From: Neobacillus soli NBRC 102451
Lineage (GTDB): Bacteria > Bacillota > Bacilli > Bacillales > Cytobacillaceae
DNA: 59,552 nucleotides
Reading direction: 5' to 3'
Assembly: GCF_001591665.1 (NCBI RefSeq)
Contig: NZ_BCVI01000041.1
Coordinates: 1 to 59,552, forward strand
The notes under the pieces were generated by a model. That model was given only the letters and a program-made list of their open reading frames with translations. It made no database searches and had not been told where the DNA came from. Position numbers and translations under genes: made by a program. Each line of letters starts with the position of its first letter. Position 1 is the first letter of the stretch. Below, piece after piece: positions 33,801-43,856 of this stretch.

Positions 33801-34805
33801 CTATACTTCTTTTGCAATTTCTTTTCTATTAGGAGCAAGAGGGGGCTGTTCTAACCATTTATTTTGCACCATTAAGTTATACCATTTTTTTGTAATCATT
33901 AAATTTTTTAGAATAGTCCCTTCATAAGTTGTTACGAGGTCTGCTCGCATTGATGATGCTAATCCCGCTCCATGATAGTTTTGTGCAGCTTGAAACAAGA
34001 ATCCAATATGATACAACATTAACTTATCGGAAAAGGGGGAATCAGTTGAAGTTGTCACTTCTGTTTCCCAGGATTTCGGAACTGGTAAATTATCCGATTG
34101 CATTATTTTTGCAAATGTTTTTATTTGACCATCAGCCGTTTTCTCGGAATCGGTTAAAAACTTCCTTACTTCTTTTAATTGAGCAACTTGGCTGAATGCG
34201 ATAGATAGGGTTTTAGTCATAATGCTCTTTTTAAGGTTGATAGAAATACTAATGATTTCTACCGCTGATAATGTTCTACCCTTTCCAAAAAATCCATCTG
34301 TGAAATCTTGGCTGGAAATATATTCAGGGTTTTTAGCTGGGTAAAATAAAGGGTCTCTTTGAAAACTTCCTTTCTCAAGCAATAACTCAATGGTTTGATG
34401 ATACATCTTTTTCGCATCATTATCGCATGAATCGTAAAAGTCCCTTAAGTCTTTTCTAACAGAAACGGCTAATGCAGTGCTGTGTCCCAGCAATCCATGT
34501 AAGGTCATAATATGTAAATAATTCAGACAAAATATATCCGTGAATAATCTCGGTTTATCTTTAAAGAGGTCAGATTCAGTAAATCCAATTGGAACAGGAA
34601 ATCCCTCGTTCTCCATAAAAGTTGCGATTTGCTTTTTTTGTTTTTCAAATGTAATAATAGCTTCCTCAAATATAGCTTTTATTGGCTCATCTTCAATAAT
34701 AGAAACCATATACTTATTTACCATATCTACCGAAGTGCCGTTCACATACTCTCCCCATAGTGTTCCGATTTCTGAAGATGTGAGTTTTAATTTATTCTTA
34801 TCCAC
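33801..34805 (-). CDS. DUF3231 family protein with internal duplication
   Basis: A 334-residue, mainly helical protein of the DUF3231 family, frequent in Bacillus and of unknown function. It consists of two related halves: residues about 8-165 and about 180-330, each with a helix starting LTSSEIGTLW or LSAVEIISIS, a conserved segment (GFPVPIGFTESDL, and NLPVPKSWETEV), then LFTDIFCLNYL or FSDKLMLYHI. The halves resemble ferritin-like or CotF-like four-helix bundles. GTG start with AGAGGTGAT upstream. It is divergent from another intact copy at 35124. Confidence 0.85.
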   Translation of the reverse strand: MDKNKLKLTSSEIGTLWGEYVNGTSVDMVNKYMVSIIEDEPIKAIFEEAIITFEKQKKQIATFMENEGFPVPIGFTESDLFKDKPRLFTDIFCLNYLHIMTLHGLLGHSTALAVSVRKDLRDFYDSCDNDAKKMYHQTIELLLEKGSFQRDPLFYPAKNPEYISSQDFTDGFFGKGRTLSAVEIISISINLKKSIMTKTLSIAFSQVAQLKEVRKFLTDSEKTADGQIKTFAKIMQSDNLPVPKSWETEVTTSTDSPFSDKLMLYHIGFLFQAAQNYHGAGLASSMRADLVTTYEGTILKNLMITKKWYNLMVQNKWLEQPPLAPNRKEIAKEV

Positions 34806-35123
34806 GTTATCACCTCTAGGATAGTATTTACCAATTTAGTAAGTGATATGAATTTTCTTGAATAATTAGAAACCATTGGACCGATTTTATTGGAAGACTT
34901 TGAATCCCACCAGAAAGGCAAATACACTAAAAAGGCAAGCATATTTCTATGCTCACCTTTTTCAAAAAACAATGTAAATTAGAGAATACCTTTTAAAAAC
35001 TCCATGCCTAAGTTAAGCTATGACCTTTTTATTTTTGATGTATTCCTTAGAGGGGTTATTTATACTTTCCGCTATTTGGGGGAATATTATTCCAGATGTA
35101 TTCATTAATAGGAGGTTGTTCTA

Positions 35124-36128
35124 TTGGAAGATAAGACAAAAATTCGCTTAACTGCAGCAGAAATGGCTGGCTTATGGACGCAATACATAAACGATACAGT
35201 AGCTGTTTGTGTAAACAGCTACTTCTTAGAAAAAGTAGTGGATGGAGAAGCACGTCCCTTAATTGAATGGACACTGGATACAGCGAAAGAAAATATTTCA
35301 ATCATGCAGGATCTGTTTAAAAAAGAGGATTTTCCGATACCTATCGGATTTACAGAAAAAGATGTAAATCCGACAGCTCCAAGACTATTTTCAGATACGT
35401 TTTCCTTAATGTATCTACAACATATGTCCTTTATTGCAATGGCAGCTAATAGTGCAGCACTAGGATTGGCAACTCGCCCAGATGTCTTTGCTTTTCATAA
35501 GCGTGTATTAAACAAAGGGGTTGAATTGCAAGAAAAAACAACCAATTTAATGTTAGAACAAGGGACCTATGTAAAAACGCCTTATATACCCACCCCGGAC
35601 AAGGTGGATTTTGTAGAAAAACAACATTTTTTAGCTGGCTTTTTTGGGAAAAAGAGGACTGTTACTGCAATGGAAATCGCTCATTTGTTTTTAAATACTC
35701 AAACTAATGCTATCGGTAAAGCTTTAATAACAGGGTTTGCTCAAACTACTAAAACTGATGAAGTGAAACAATATTTCTTAAGAGGGAAACAGCTTTCACA
35801 AAAATATGTAGATACTTTTAGTAATTTTTTAATAAAAGAGGATTTACCAGCCCCTTTGAGCTGGGATTCGGCTGTTTCGGATACAACTACTAGTGTTTTT
35901 TCGGATAAATTAATGATGTATCACGTTGCGGCAATGATTGCCGCTGGGATTGGAAATTTTGGAATGGCATTAGCAGTAAGTCCTAGGAGGGATATAGGAT
36001 TAGAATATGCGTCATTAATTCCAGAAATTGCACTGTATGCCGAAGATGGAGCCAACATTATGATTAAAAACGGATGGATGGAGGAACCTCCCCAAGCAGC
36101 AGACCGCGACCAATTAATACAGAATTAA
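35124..36128 (+). CDS. DUF3231 family protein, second intact copy
   Basis: A 334-residue relative of the minus-strand gene at 33801, with the same length and two-half layout: LTAAEMAGLWTQYINDT and FPIPIGFTEKDV in the first half, MEIAHLFLNTQTNAIGKALI and LPAPLSWDSAV in the second, ending EEPPQAADRD. TTG start, GGAGG eight bases upstream. It is transcribed away from its relative. Sequence identity is moderate, so the copies are old duplicates. Function unknown; a spore role would fit other genes here, but there is no direct evidence. Confidence 0.85.
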   Translation: MEDKTKIRLTAAEMAGLWTQYINDTVAVCVNSYFLEKVVDGEARPLIEWTLDTAKENISIMQDLFKKEDFPIPIGFTEKDVNPTAPRLFSDTFSLMYLQHMSFIAMAANSAALGLATRPDVFAFHKRVLNKGVELQEKTTNLMLEQGTYVKTPYIPTPDKVDFVEKQHFLAGFFGKKRTVTAMEIAHLFLNTQTNAIGKALITGFAQTTKTDEVKQYFLRGKQLSQKYVDTFSNFLIKEDLPAPLSWDSAVSDTTTSVFSDKLMMYHVAAMIAAGIGNFGMALAVSPRRDIGLEYASLIPEIALYAEDGANIMIKNGWMEEPPQAADRDQLIQN

Positions 36129-36507
36129 TGCCATCAAAAACCGCTGTTGTAGCAAATACACAACTTTCAAGGGTTCAGCCCAGCCACGTATTATTTTTTG
36201 TGCATGGGCCGCACACACAAAAAAGGGGATAGCGTTTAGCTACCCCCTTAACTCCAATTCTTTTATAGCTCCGTTATGTCCTCGCCGTCACACAGAACTT
36301 GGTCCAAGGAGTCAACGTACATTTTCCTATGAATCTGCTGAAAGTAATGTACCCCCTATTTTGGTGGCTGTGTGTCCTATAAACACAACATACGAGGTCC
36401 TACAGTGCAGCTAAAAAACACCAAAAAAACGCTAATTCTACGCTACACATTAACCGATATAAATAAACGGCTAAATAGCGCAAGAAAAGCGTTTCAAGGC
36501 TTTTTTA
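36129..36507. other. gene-free stretch with minus-strand terminator and a possible gene relic
   Basis: A stem (AAGGGGATAGC with AGCTACCCCCTT, 36223-36249) is followed on the minus strand by six T. Just upstream on that strand a 25-codon open stretch ends at about 36285 with MYVDSLDQVLCDGEDITEL, a possible C-terminal relic of a lost gene that I could not identify. Nothing else is clear. Confidence 0.5.
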
Positions 36508-36581
36508 TGTCCCAGAGAGGATTCGAACCTCCGACCTACAGTTTAGGAAACTGTTGCTCTATCCTACTGAGCTACTGAGAC
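36508..36581 (-). tRNA. tRNA-Arg (anticodon CCT)
   Basis: A complete cloverleaf on the minus strand. The acceptor stem GTCTCAG pairs with CTGGGAC in all seven positions (one G-U), the anticodon stem ACAGT/ACTGT encloses TTCCTAA with anticodon CCT, and the T arm is GGAGGTTCGAATCCTCT. The discriminator is A and CCA is not encoded. It decodes AGG. Confidence 0.95.
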
Positions 36582-36644
36582 TTATTAATAGGAACGTTAT
36601 TTATTATAATAAGTAAATCAGAAAAGGTCAACAAAAAGTTGGAA

Positions 36645-37385
36645 TTATCGAATTGGCAGCTCGCGTGCCACTTCCGTATCTTTTGCAGCCTTTTCACGGA
36701 AAATCAACCAAAGGATTAAACTAAGCGATATTAATAACCCTTCCATGGATAAAATATACCAAGGGTAAGGCCCAAGAACATCTAATAGACTCGCACTACT
36801 CGGTTTATGGCTTAAGAACATATAATTTCCGTCCACCAGCCTATTGATGAACATAATAATTGGCATCAGAACATTCAAAAATACAAATAACTTTACTACA
36901 GACCAGATCGATGGGCGGTATCCCTTTGCCCATGTAAAATAGAGCGGAACCCAAATGATTATTAAATGCGTATAAAAAAAGTGGAAAAAACGGAAATGAG
37001 GGAAGTCATAATTTAATAATGGCGTAAAAATCGCCTGAGATGCACCTAATAATGCTGTAAATAGTAAAATCTCATAGATTATTTTTTTTCTAGTTAGCAA
37101 CAGGAGCACAGTCAAAATTAGGCTGATGCTGCATAATTCAAGTGGGAGAGCATAACTGACATTCCAACTGTCATTCACAAACATCCACAAGTGATAGGTT
37201 GTTTCTATGATGATCAATGATATAGCAATCCCGATTTCAGTACGTCTCCATTTCTCGGCTTTTAGCTTATCACTATATAAGAAAATACATGCTGAAACTA
37301 GAATTAAGATGAAAATAATGCTAAAGTGACTGACGGAAAATAACTGAAAATCGTAGTTTTTGTTACTCCCTCCAAACCACTCCAT
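36645..37385 (-). CDS. YwaF-like (TIGR02206) integral membrane protein
   Basis: A 246-residue membrane protein with six to seven helices, matching the TIGR02206/YwaF group: FQLFSVSHFSIIFILI at the start, the charged WRRTEIGIAISLII, ALPLELCSISLIL, and YPWYILSMEGLLISLSL near the end. The family's function is unknown. AAGGAAGGTGA precedes the ATG. It lies next to the tRNA and shares no operon with it. Confidence 0.88.
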   Translation of the reverse strand: MEWFGGSNKNYDFQLFSVSHFSIIFILILVSACIFLYSDKLKAEKWRRTEIGIAISLIIIETTYHLWMFVNDSWNVSYALPLELCSISLILTVLLLLTRKKIIYEILLFTALLGASQAIFTPLLNYDFPHFRFFHFFYTHLIIIWVPLYFTWAKGYRPSIWSVVKLFVFLNVLMPIIMFINRLVDGNYMFLSHKPSSASLLDVLGPYPWYILSMEGLLISLSLILWLIFREKAAKDTEVARELPIR

Positions 37386-37501
37386 ACATTCACCTTCCTT
37401 CTTTTTATCATATCATGTTTCGAGTTGGAATTTGCGGTCGCGGTCAGAGTATTAAGAACTTTACTCGCGGAGAGGGTACTAACATTAATGTATTCACAAT
37501 T

Positions 37502-37534
37502 TATGAGGGCATTCCAATTTTGGAATGCCCGCAT
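37502..37534. terminator. hairpin between YwaF-like and SpoIIP-like genes
   Basis: GGGCATTCCA and TGGAATGCCC form a ten-pair stem with a short loop. The T tract is weak on both strands, but the position just after the SpoIIP-like stop suggests it ends that gene. Confidence 0.6.
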
Positions 37535-37545
37535 TCTTACAAAGG

Positions 37546-38445
37546 TTATTTATTTCCAATTACTTCCTTGGTGATTTCAGCTAAGGCATCTGCTGAGCGA
37601 TATTCTTCCTCTAATGTATTTTCAAAGCCGCCAATTTCCAATAGGACTGATCCATCTAACAGGTCTTGATTGTAAGTACTTTGTGGGCCTGAACTTTTTA
37701 AGAGAACCCCTCTCGAAAGACCTGGATACTTCTTTTCCATTTCACTGTGAAGTAATGTGGCAAATTTCAAATTTTCCTGATAATTAGCACTTAAACGAGA
37801 TACTACGAATACGATTCTAGCATAATCTATGCCTTTTATTGTTTCTGTCGTTACGTATCTTTTCTGTGAATCTCTGTGTATATCATATACCATTTTAATG
37901 CTTTTATGCTCATCCAATGCGTGTGACAATGACTCTCTTGAAACTTCATAGGACTTAGCAAAAGATAATCCTTTAGATTTTAATATACCCATAATATCTT
38001 TGGAATTGTGAATGGTGTTAATATTTTTTTCTTTTAATGCCTGACTAAGTCGATTTCCGACAAGGGTTATATTCTTTGATTCATCATAAGCGTCGTCTGG
38101 ACTTTTCGCATCGGTTTCGCGAACAAATGATTCAAGATTGTGTGTGTGGTAAATATAGACTAATGGTTCCTGTTGATTAACTGCCGATGAAGCTTGATCC
38201 TCTCCAAAAGAGGATAGGGCATGATTGACCACTTCTTTTCCGCTAAAAAAGAAAAACCATGAAATGGCTAGCGCAGACAAGATAATTCCACAAGAAGAAA
38301 GTGAAAGTCGCTTCAGGTTCCTTTTTCGATTGATCTTTCTCGCCAGATGTCTCAGTTTAACATCTGTAGCGGAAACAAAATCCTCGTTTGGATTTAATGA
38401 ATACGTTTCTTTGATCAGCTCAAATAGCTCTTTATCAGTTTGCAT
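37546..38445 (-). CDS. membrane-anchored SpoIIP-type amidase coupled to an ECF sigma factor
   Basis: A 299-residue single-pass membrane protein. Residues 1-47 form a cytoplasmic, charged segment (NRKRNLKRL); the membrane helix is about 48-68; an outside SpoIIP-type amidase domain runs from about 94 to the end. SpoIIP domains cleave peptidoglycan cross-links; here the expected metal-site motifs are HTHNLESF (His100, Glu105), DIHRDS (His190) and LLEIGG. It is shorter than classic SpoIIP (about 400). Its start overlaps the sigma factor gene by 11 bases, so translation is coupled. The N-terminal segment could be an anti-sigma domain, but no zinc motif is seen. Confidence 0.85.
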   Translation of the reverse strand: MQTDKELFELIKETYSLNPNEDFVSATDVKLRHLARKINRKRNLKRLSLSSCGIILSALAISWFFFFSGKEVVNHALSSFGEDQASSAVNQQEPLVYIYHTHNLESFVRETDAKSPDDAYDESKNITLVGNRLSQALKEKNINTIHNSKDIMGILKSKGLSFAKSYEVSRESLSHALDEHKSIKMVYDIHRDSQKRYVTTETIKGIDYARIVFVVSRLSANYQENLKFATLLHSEMEKKYPGLSRGVLLKSSGPQSTYNQDLLDGSVLLEIGGFENTLEEEYRSADALAEITKEVIGNK

Positions 38446-38977
38446 TTCGAAAAACCTCCTCTAAATCGTCGAAATCCACTTTCCTTTTGAGGTCTTTTAA
38501 GGCCCTGTGGAAATCTACCTTCACCTTGGATTCACTGCATTGAAGGATTTCGGCCGTTTCTTTTATCGAGAATTCATTGATACCTCTCAGGATCGCGGCA
38601 GCACGATATTGGGGCTTTAATTTTGCGATTGCCTTATGAACCACTCTTTTCAGTTCATTTTCCTCCACGATTTCATTTGGCTTTTTATCAGTGGAAACGA
38701 GCTGTTTGAAGAATCCCTCTTGGAAGATAGAGGTGAATCGTCTTTTTCGATAATGATCAATCGCAACATGTTTGGCAATCGAAAAAATCCACGTCTTTAA
38801 GCTGTTGCCGCTATTGAAATTGGCTAAATTGTTCAGGACGCGAATAAACACCTCCTGGGTCAGGTCCTCAGCATCGTTTTGATTCCCAGAAAAACAAATC
38901 AGAAACCGATAAACATCCAAATAATGTTTGCGATAGATATCACTAATACGATCTTCCAAGTTCTCTACATCAGGCAA
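38435..38977 (-). CDS. ECF-type RNA polymerase sigma factor
   Basis: A 180-residue group IV sigma factor. Region 2 (DVYRFLICFSGNQNDAEDLTQEVFIRVLNNL) binds core polymerase and the -10; region 4 (LKPQYRAAAILRGINEFSIKETAEILQCSESKVKVDFHRAL) binds the -35. It starts with TTG, supported by GGGGGAGT seven bases upstream. Co-translated with the SpoIIP-type membrane protein, its likely regulator. A TGTAAC-17-CGAA element upstream suggests autoregulation. Confidence 0.92.
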   Translation of the reverse strand: MPDVENLEDRISDIYRKHYLDVYRFLICFSGNQNDAEDLTQEVFIRVLNNLANFNSGNSLKTWIFSIAKHVAIDHYRKRRFTSIFQEGFFKQLVSTDKKPNEIVEENELKRVVHKAIAKLKPQYRAAAILRGINEFSIKETAEILQCSESKVKVDFHRALKDLKRKVDFDDLEEVFRNAN

Positions 38978-39011
38978 ATAACTCCCCCCTCAATTAGGTA
39001 TTCGTCTATTA

Positions 39012-39038
39012 TTCGCATGAGCCTCAATAAAGGTTACA
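39012..39038 (-). promoter_or_regulatory. candidate ECF-type autoregulatory promoter
   Basis: On the minus strand TGTAAC (39033-39038) and CGAA (39012-39015) are 17 bases apart, close to the ECF pattern TGAAAC-N16/17-CGTA. It lies 35 bases from the TTG start of the sigma factor gene. Confidence 0.45.
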
Positions 39039-39136
39039 AGTATTTCCTCTTCAAAAGGAAAATTAATAAATTCCACACTAATTCCTCTATATTTCAATAA
39101 AATTAGCGAAAACCCTTTAATTTGGCAGGGAATCAA

Positions 39137-39169
39137 CGGGTGCCTGACAGCACCCGTTTGTGGTATAAT
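39137..39169 (+). promoter_or_regulatory. mutS promoter (extended -10) with upstream hairpin
   Basis: TGGTATAAT at 39161-39169 is an extended -10 of SigmaA type 46 bases before the mutS start. The palindrome AACGGGTGCCTGACAGCACC (about 39135-39158) covers the -35 position, so either a terminator or an operator overlaps the promoter. Confidence 0.5.
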
Positions 39170-39214
39170 AATTTGTCGAAGATACTCGAAAGACTTAAAA
39201 CCGTGGAGGTCATT

Positions 39215-41827
39215 ATGGCTGGTTATACGCCGATGATACAGCAATATTTAACCGTTAAGGCAGATTATCAAGATGCCTTTTTATTTTTTCGCTTAGGCGA
39301 TTTTTATGAAATGTTTTTTGAGGATGCCATTAAGGCATCACAAGAATTAGAAATAACCTTAACAAGCCGTGGCGGAGGCACTGAGGAACGGATTCCGATG
39401 TGCGGGGTTCCGTACCATGCAGCCGCTAACTATGTCGAACAGCTAATCGCAAAGGGCTATAAAGTAGCGATTTGTGAACAAACCGAGGACCCAAAACTGA
39501 CAAAAGGGATGGTAAAGCGGGAAGTTGTCCAGCTTATCACACCGGGAACGGTGATGGATGGCAAGGGGTTAAATGACAAAGAGAACAATTATATCGCCTC
39601 GATTACCGCCTTTGACGACCAAACCTATGGTTTCGCCTATAATGACATCTCAACAGGAGAAAGTCGGGTCACGATATTATCGAATAATTTTGAGGAAGTC
39701 TTGAATGAGCTTGCTGTCTTAAGCGCGAAAGAAGTCGTCGTGGCGGGCAACTTTGACGGGGAACTCCAAAAGAAAATGCGTGAACGCGATGTTCTTGCTA
39801 TCTCGTTTGAAGATAATAGTTCAATAGATATGAATTTTTCACATCTGCTTGAAGAGATAAATCAAGACAAATTAAAGCAGACTATTGCGAGGCTGTTTAA
39901 CTATTTATACCGCTCGCAAAAAAGAAGCCTTGATCATCTCCAGCCCGTCGCTACCTATCAAATTCATCATTATATGAAAATTGATTACTATTCAAAGCGA
40001 AATCTCGAATTAACGGAAACGATTCGTTCGAAAGGGAAGAAAGGCTCGTTATTATGGCTGCTTGATGAGACAATGACCGCGATGGGCGCGCGTATGCTAA
40101 AGGCTTGGATTGACCGGCCGTTAATTAATCAGGTTGAAATTGAACATCGTCAAACCGTCGTAGAAGTCCTTATGGCTCATTATTTTGAGCGCCAGGAGCT
40201 GCGTGAAAAACTAAAGGAAGTTTACGATTTAGAACGCTTAGCAGGGCGGGTAGCTTTTGGCAATGTGAATGCCCGCGACTTGGTACAATTAAAGCGCTCG
40301 TTAATGCAGGTGCCTTTTTTAAAACAAATCCTTCAGGGGATGCAAAATGAAAAGGTGAACGAAATTGCCGAACTCCTCGATCCATGTGAAGAGGTCACTG
40401 ACATTTTGGAGCAAGCGATTGTTGAAAATCCACCTCTTTCTTTAAAAGAGGGAAATATGATTCAGGACGGGTACAATGCCCAGCTTGATCAATATCGGGA
40501 TGCGAGCAGGAACGGGAAAACGTGGATTGCGAGCTTAGAGCGTGAGGAACGGGAGAAAACCGGCATTAAATCGCTGAAGGTTGGTTATAACCGCGTATTT
40601 GGCTACTATATTGAGATTACACGGGCGAACCTGCATCTTTTAACAGAAGGGCAGTATGAGCGCAAGCAAACCTTGTCAAATGCTGAACGGTTTATTACGC
40701 CTGATTTAAAAGAAAAAGAAGCGTTAATTTTACAAGCGGAAGAAAAATGCGGTGAGCTTGAATATGAGTTATTTACCGAAATCCGCGAGATGGTTAAGGA
40801 ACAAATTCCGCGCTTACAGTCATTAGCGAAAACAATCAGTGAGCTTGATGTCCTGCAATGCTTTGCCCAAGTCAGTGAAGAACGACGCTATGTGAAACCG
40901 CAATTTTCAGCGGAAGGTCGGGTAGCTGTGAAGGACGGCCGTCATCCGGTTGTCGAAAAGGTACTTAACTCCCAAGAGTATGTTCCGAATGATTGCCTCA
41001 TGGACAGCGACCGCGAAGTTTTGTTAATTACAGGTCCAAACATGTCCGGTAAAAGTACGTACATGCGCCAAATCGCGTTGACGGCAATTTTAGCGCAAAT
41101 CGGCTGTTATGTGCCGGCAGCGGAAGCAGTATTGCCGATTTTTGACCAAGTATTCACCCGGATTGGTGCTGCCGATGATTTAATTTCTGGGCAAAGTACC
41201 TTTATGGTCGAAATGCTCGAGGCTAAAAATGCGATAACAAATGCAACAAAAAACAGCTTAATTTTGTTTGACGAAATTGGCCGAGGTACGTCGACGTACG
41301 ACGGGATGGCCCTTGCGCAAGCAATTATTGAATACATTCATAAGCGGATTGGGGCTAAGACACTTTTTTCAACCCATTATCATGAGTTAACGGTGTTGGA
41401 TGAAGAACTGCCGAAGTTAAAAAACATTCACGTCAGTGCGATTGAGCATAATAGCAAGGTAGTTTTCCTTCATAAAATTAAAGAAGGACCGGCCGACAAG
41501 AGCTACGGGATTCATGTCGCCCAGCTGGCGGAGCTGCCGGCCGAATTAATCCATCGGGCTAATGAAATTTTAACCGCGCTTGAGCAAACTGATGTTCAGA
41601 CTGCAACCGCTCCGAAAGCTGAAGTTATAAAAGAAGCACAGGTACAGCCACAGGATCAGCCTGCCCAGTTGTCTTTCTTTGATGAGCCAAAGGAATCTAA
41701 GAGACATGAGCATTCCTCTAAAGAAAAACGAGTGTTGGAAAAAATAAAGGAGCTTGATTTATTAGAGATGACACCACTTCAGGCGATAAATTTATTGTAT
41801 GAGCTGCACAAAAAATTAAAAGGTTAA
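39215..41827 (+). CDS. mutS: DNA mismatch repair protein MutS
   Basis: An 870-residue mismatch-recognition ATPase. The N-terminal mismatch-binding FYE motif is present ([13 protein letters not shown], about residues 30-45), and the Walker A motif GPNMSGKST is at residues 607-615. The C-terminal tail carries a [11 protein letters not shown] segment, the kind that binds the DNA clamp. ATG 39215 is chosen after GTGGAGGT; the frame extends further upstream without a ribosome site. mutL follows 24 bases later in the same operon. In B. subtilis cotE is the upstream neighbour. Confidence 0.98.
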   Translation: MAGYTPMIQQYLTVKADYQDAFLFFRLGDFYEMFFEDAIKASQELEITLTSRGGGTEERIPMCGVPYHAAANYVEQLIAKGYKVAICEQTEDPKLTKGMVKREVVQLITPGTVMDGKGLNDKENNYIASITAFDDQTYGFAYNDISTGESRVTILSNNFEEVLNELAVLSAKEVVVAGNFDGELQKKMRERDVLAISFEDNSSIDMNFSHLLEEINQDKLKQTIARLFNYLYRSQKRSLDHLQPVATYQIHHYMKIDYYSKRNLELTETIRSKGKKGSLLWLLDETMTAMGARMLKAWIDRPLINQVEIEHRQTVVEVLMAHYFERQELREKLKEVYDLERLAGRVAFGNVNARDLVQLKRSLMQVPFLKQILQGMQNEKVNEIAELLDPCEEVTDILEQAIVENPPLSLKEGNMIQDGYNAQLDQYRDASRNGKTWIASLEREEREKTGIKSLKVGYNRVFGYYIEITRANLHLLTEGQYERKQTLSNAERFITPDLKEKEALILQAEEKCGELEYELFTEIREMVKEQIPRLQSLAKTISELDVLQCFAQVSEERRYVKPQFSAEGRVAVKDGRHPVVEKVLNSQEYVPNDCLMDSDREVLLITGPNMSGKSTYMRQIALTAILAQIGCYVPAAEAVLPIFDQVFTRIGAADDLISGQSTFMVEMLEAKNAITNATKNSLILFDEIGRGTSTYDGMALAQAIIEYIHKRIGAKTLFSTHYHELTVLDEELPKLKNIHVSAIEHNSKVVFLHKIKEGPADKSYGIHVAQLAELPAELIHRANEILTALEQTDVQTATAPKAEVIKEAQVQPQDQPAQLSFFDEPKESKRHEHSSKEKRVLEKIKELDLLEMTPLQAINLLYELHKKLKG

Positions 41828-41851
41828 TGTGTGATAAGGAGGCGATTGAAT

Positions 41852-43762
41852 ATGGGGAAGATTATCCAATTAGATGATGCCCTTTCCAATAAAATAGCGG
41901 CGGGAGAAGTAGTCGAACGCCCCGCCTCTGTTGTCAAAGAGCTGGTTGAAAATGCGATTGATGCCGGCAGCACCGTGGTGGAAATTGAGGTAGAAGAAGC
42001 GGGGCTCGCGAAAATCCGGATTACCGATAATGGATATGGGATTGACGAAGAGGACGTATTACTTGCCTTTCAACGCCATGCCACATCCAAAATCAAAGAT
42101 GAAAATGATTTATTCCGCATCAGGACCCTCGGGTTTCGTGGGGAAGCATTGCCAAGCGTTGCCTCCGTTTCCAGACTTGAGATGAAGACCTCTACGGGGG
42201 AAGGTGCCGGAAACCGGGTTGTTATCGAAGGCGGGAAGGTTGAAATCTTTGAAAAAGCTTCAAGCAGACGTGGGACAGATATCACGATTACCGATTTATT
42301 TTTCAATACTCCGGCCCGCTTAAAATATATGAAGACGATCCACACCGAACTGGGGAATATCACGGATTTGGTCAATCGGCTTGCTCTATCCCATCCAGAA
42401 GTAGCCTTTCGCTTAATCCATAACGAGCGGAAACTGCTGCAAACGAACGGGAACGGCGATGTACGGCAGGTTTTGGCATCGATATACGGAATGGGAATCG
42501 CCAAGCAGCTTGTTCCGATCACCGGCCGTTCTCTTGATTATAAAATTACCGGATTTGCTTCCATGCCCGAGATCACCAGGGCATCAAGAAATTATATTTC
42601 GACGATGATTAATGGTCGATTTATAAAAAACTATCCGCTGGCCAAAGCCATTCAGGAGGGGTACCATACCTTGCTGCCAATTGGCAGATTTCCGATTGTT
42701 CTCCTGAATATTGAAATGGATCCCTTGCTCGTGGATGTCAATGTTCACCCATCGAAAATGGAGGTTCGTATTAGTAAGGAAGCGGAACTGAATGAGCTTG
42801 TCACAACGATTATTAAAGAGGCTTTTAAATCGAAGATCTTAATTCCGACAGCCTATACAGCTGTGAAAAAAGAAGCGCCTAAGGATGAGCAGACTGCATT
42901 GGTACTTGATGAAGGAACACCACCATCAAGAGAGAAAAAAGAGTTTGGATGGAAACCTTCAGGAGCAACTTCAACCATTCAGGAGAATCGTCCATGGTTG
43001 GAAGTTCCAGTGGAAACACCTTTTACAAAGTTACCGATTCAGGATGAAAGCGAAGAGGCGGTTGAGCCCTTCAATTGGCAGGCTGCTACCCCGTTTAGTG
43101 ATTCACATGAAGATTCCAGTGAACCTAGGATTGAACCAAATGTAAAAACCCATGAAGAGGATAATCTTCATACGGAGAGCAGGATTCCACGATTATATCC
43201 AATCGGGCAAATGCATGGAACCTATATTTTTGCCCAGAATGAAAATGGCCTATATATCATTGACCAGCATGCGGCGCAGGAAAGGCTAAAATATGAATAC
43301 TTTCGTGAAAAAGTAGGACAGGTGCAGTCGGAGCTCCAGGAAATGCTAGTCCCGATAACGTTTGAATATTCAACGGATGAATTTTTAAAAATAAATGAAT
43401 ACCAAAACGAGCTCGAAAAGGTAGGTGTCTTTCTCGAGGAATTCGGACTGAATAGCTTTATTGTCCGTTCCCATCCGCAGTGGCTGCCAAAAGGGGAAGA
43501 AAAAGAAATCATTGAAGACATGATTGAGCAGCTTTTATCGATGAAAAAAGTCGATATTAAAAAGCTTCGTGAAGAAGCAGCAATCATGATGAGCTGTAAA
43601 GCATCGATTAAGGCAAATCGTCATTTGCGTACGGATGAAATCCAGGCGCTGCTAGATGATCTGCGGAAGGCATCAGACCCGTTTACCTGCCCACACGGCA
43701 GGCCGATTATTGTTCATTACAGTGTTTATGAGATGGAGAAAATGTTTAAACGGGTAATGTAA
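41852..43762 (+). CDS. mutL: DNA mismatch repair protein MutL
   Basis: A 636-residue GHKL ATPase that couples MutS to repair. The ATPase motifs ENAIDAG and GFRGEAL lie in the first third. The latent endonuclease motif [12 protein letters not shown] is at residues 471-482, so this MutL nicks DNA itself, as expected in an organism without MutH. A variable, Pro/Glu-rich linker (about 340-450) joins the halves. ATG 41852 follows AAGGAGGCGA. Confidence 0.98.
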   Translation: MGKIIQLDDALSNKIAAGEVVERPASVVKELVENAIDAGSTVVEIEVEEAGLAKIRITDNGYGIDEEDVLLAFQRHATSKIKDENDLFRIRTLGFRGEALPSVASVSRLEMKTSTGEGAGNRVVIEGGKVEIFEKASSRRGTDITITDLFFNTPARLKYMKTIHTELGNITDLVNRLALSHPEVAFRLIHNERKLLQTNGNGDVRQVLASIYGMGIAKQLVPITGRSLDYKITGFASMPEITRASRNYISTMINGRFIKNYPLAKAIQEGYHTLLPIGRFPIVLLNIEMDPLLVDVNVHPSKMEVRISKEAELNELVTTIIKEAFKSKILIPTAYTAVKKEAPKDEQTALVLDEGTPPSREKKEFGWKPSGATSTIQENRPWLEVPVETPFTKLPIQDESEEAVEPFNWQAATPFSDSHEDSSEPRIEPNVKTHEEDNLHTESRIPRLYPIGQMHGTYIFAQNENGLYIIDQHAAQERLKYEYFREKVGQVQSELQEMLVPITFEYSTDEFLKINEYQNELEKVGVFLEEFGLNSFIVRSHPQWLPKGEEKEIIEDMIEQLLSMKKVDIKKLREEAAIMMSCKASIKANRHLRTDEIQALLDDLRKASDPFTCPHGRPIIVHYSVYEMEKMFKRVM

Positions 43763-43782
43763 TTAATTGTGCCCGAGACACG

Positions 43783-43824
43783 AAAAAAAGAGGTTGAAGG
43801 AGATAATCCTTCAACCTCTTTTTT
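43783..43824. terminator. bidirectional terminator between mutL and mreBH
   Basis: A perfect 18-pair stem (AGAGGTTGAAGGA with TCCTTCAACCTCT, extended by A and T tracts) with a five-base loop, usable from both sides. Confidence 0.93.
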
Positions 43825-43856
43825 AACTAAATGATAGAATCATGTCAAATCTATCG

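Noticed and set aside
34929..34962. hairpin AAAAAGG-cA-AGCATA in the gap between divergent DUF3231 genes
   Set aside because: It has terminator shape, but neither gene ends here, so no role can be given.
35083..35106. SigmaG-like elements GGAATA and CATTAATA before the DUF3231 gene at 35124
   Set aside because: The transcription start would fall inside the ribosome site, which is implausible.
36372..36578. 68-codon plus-strand frame
   Set aside because: Its second half is antisense to the tRNA-Arg.
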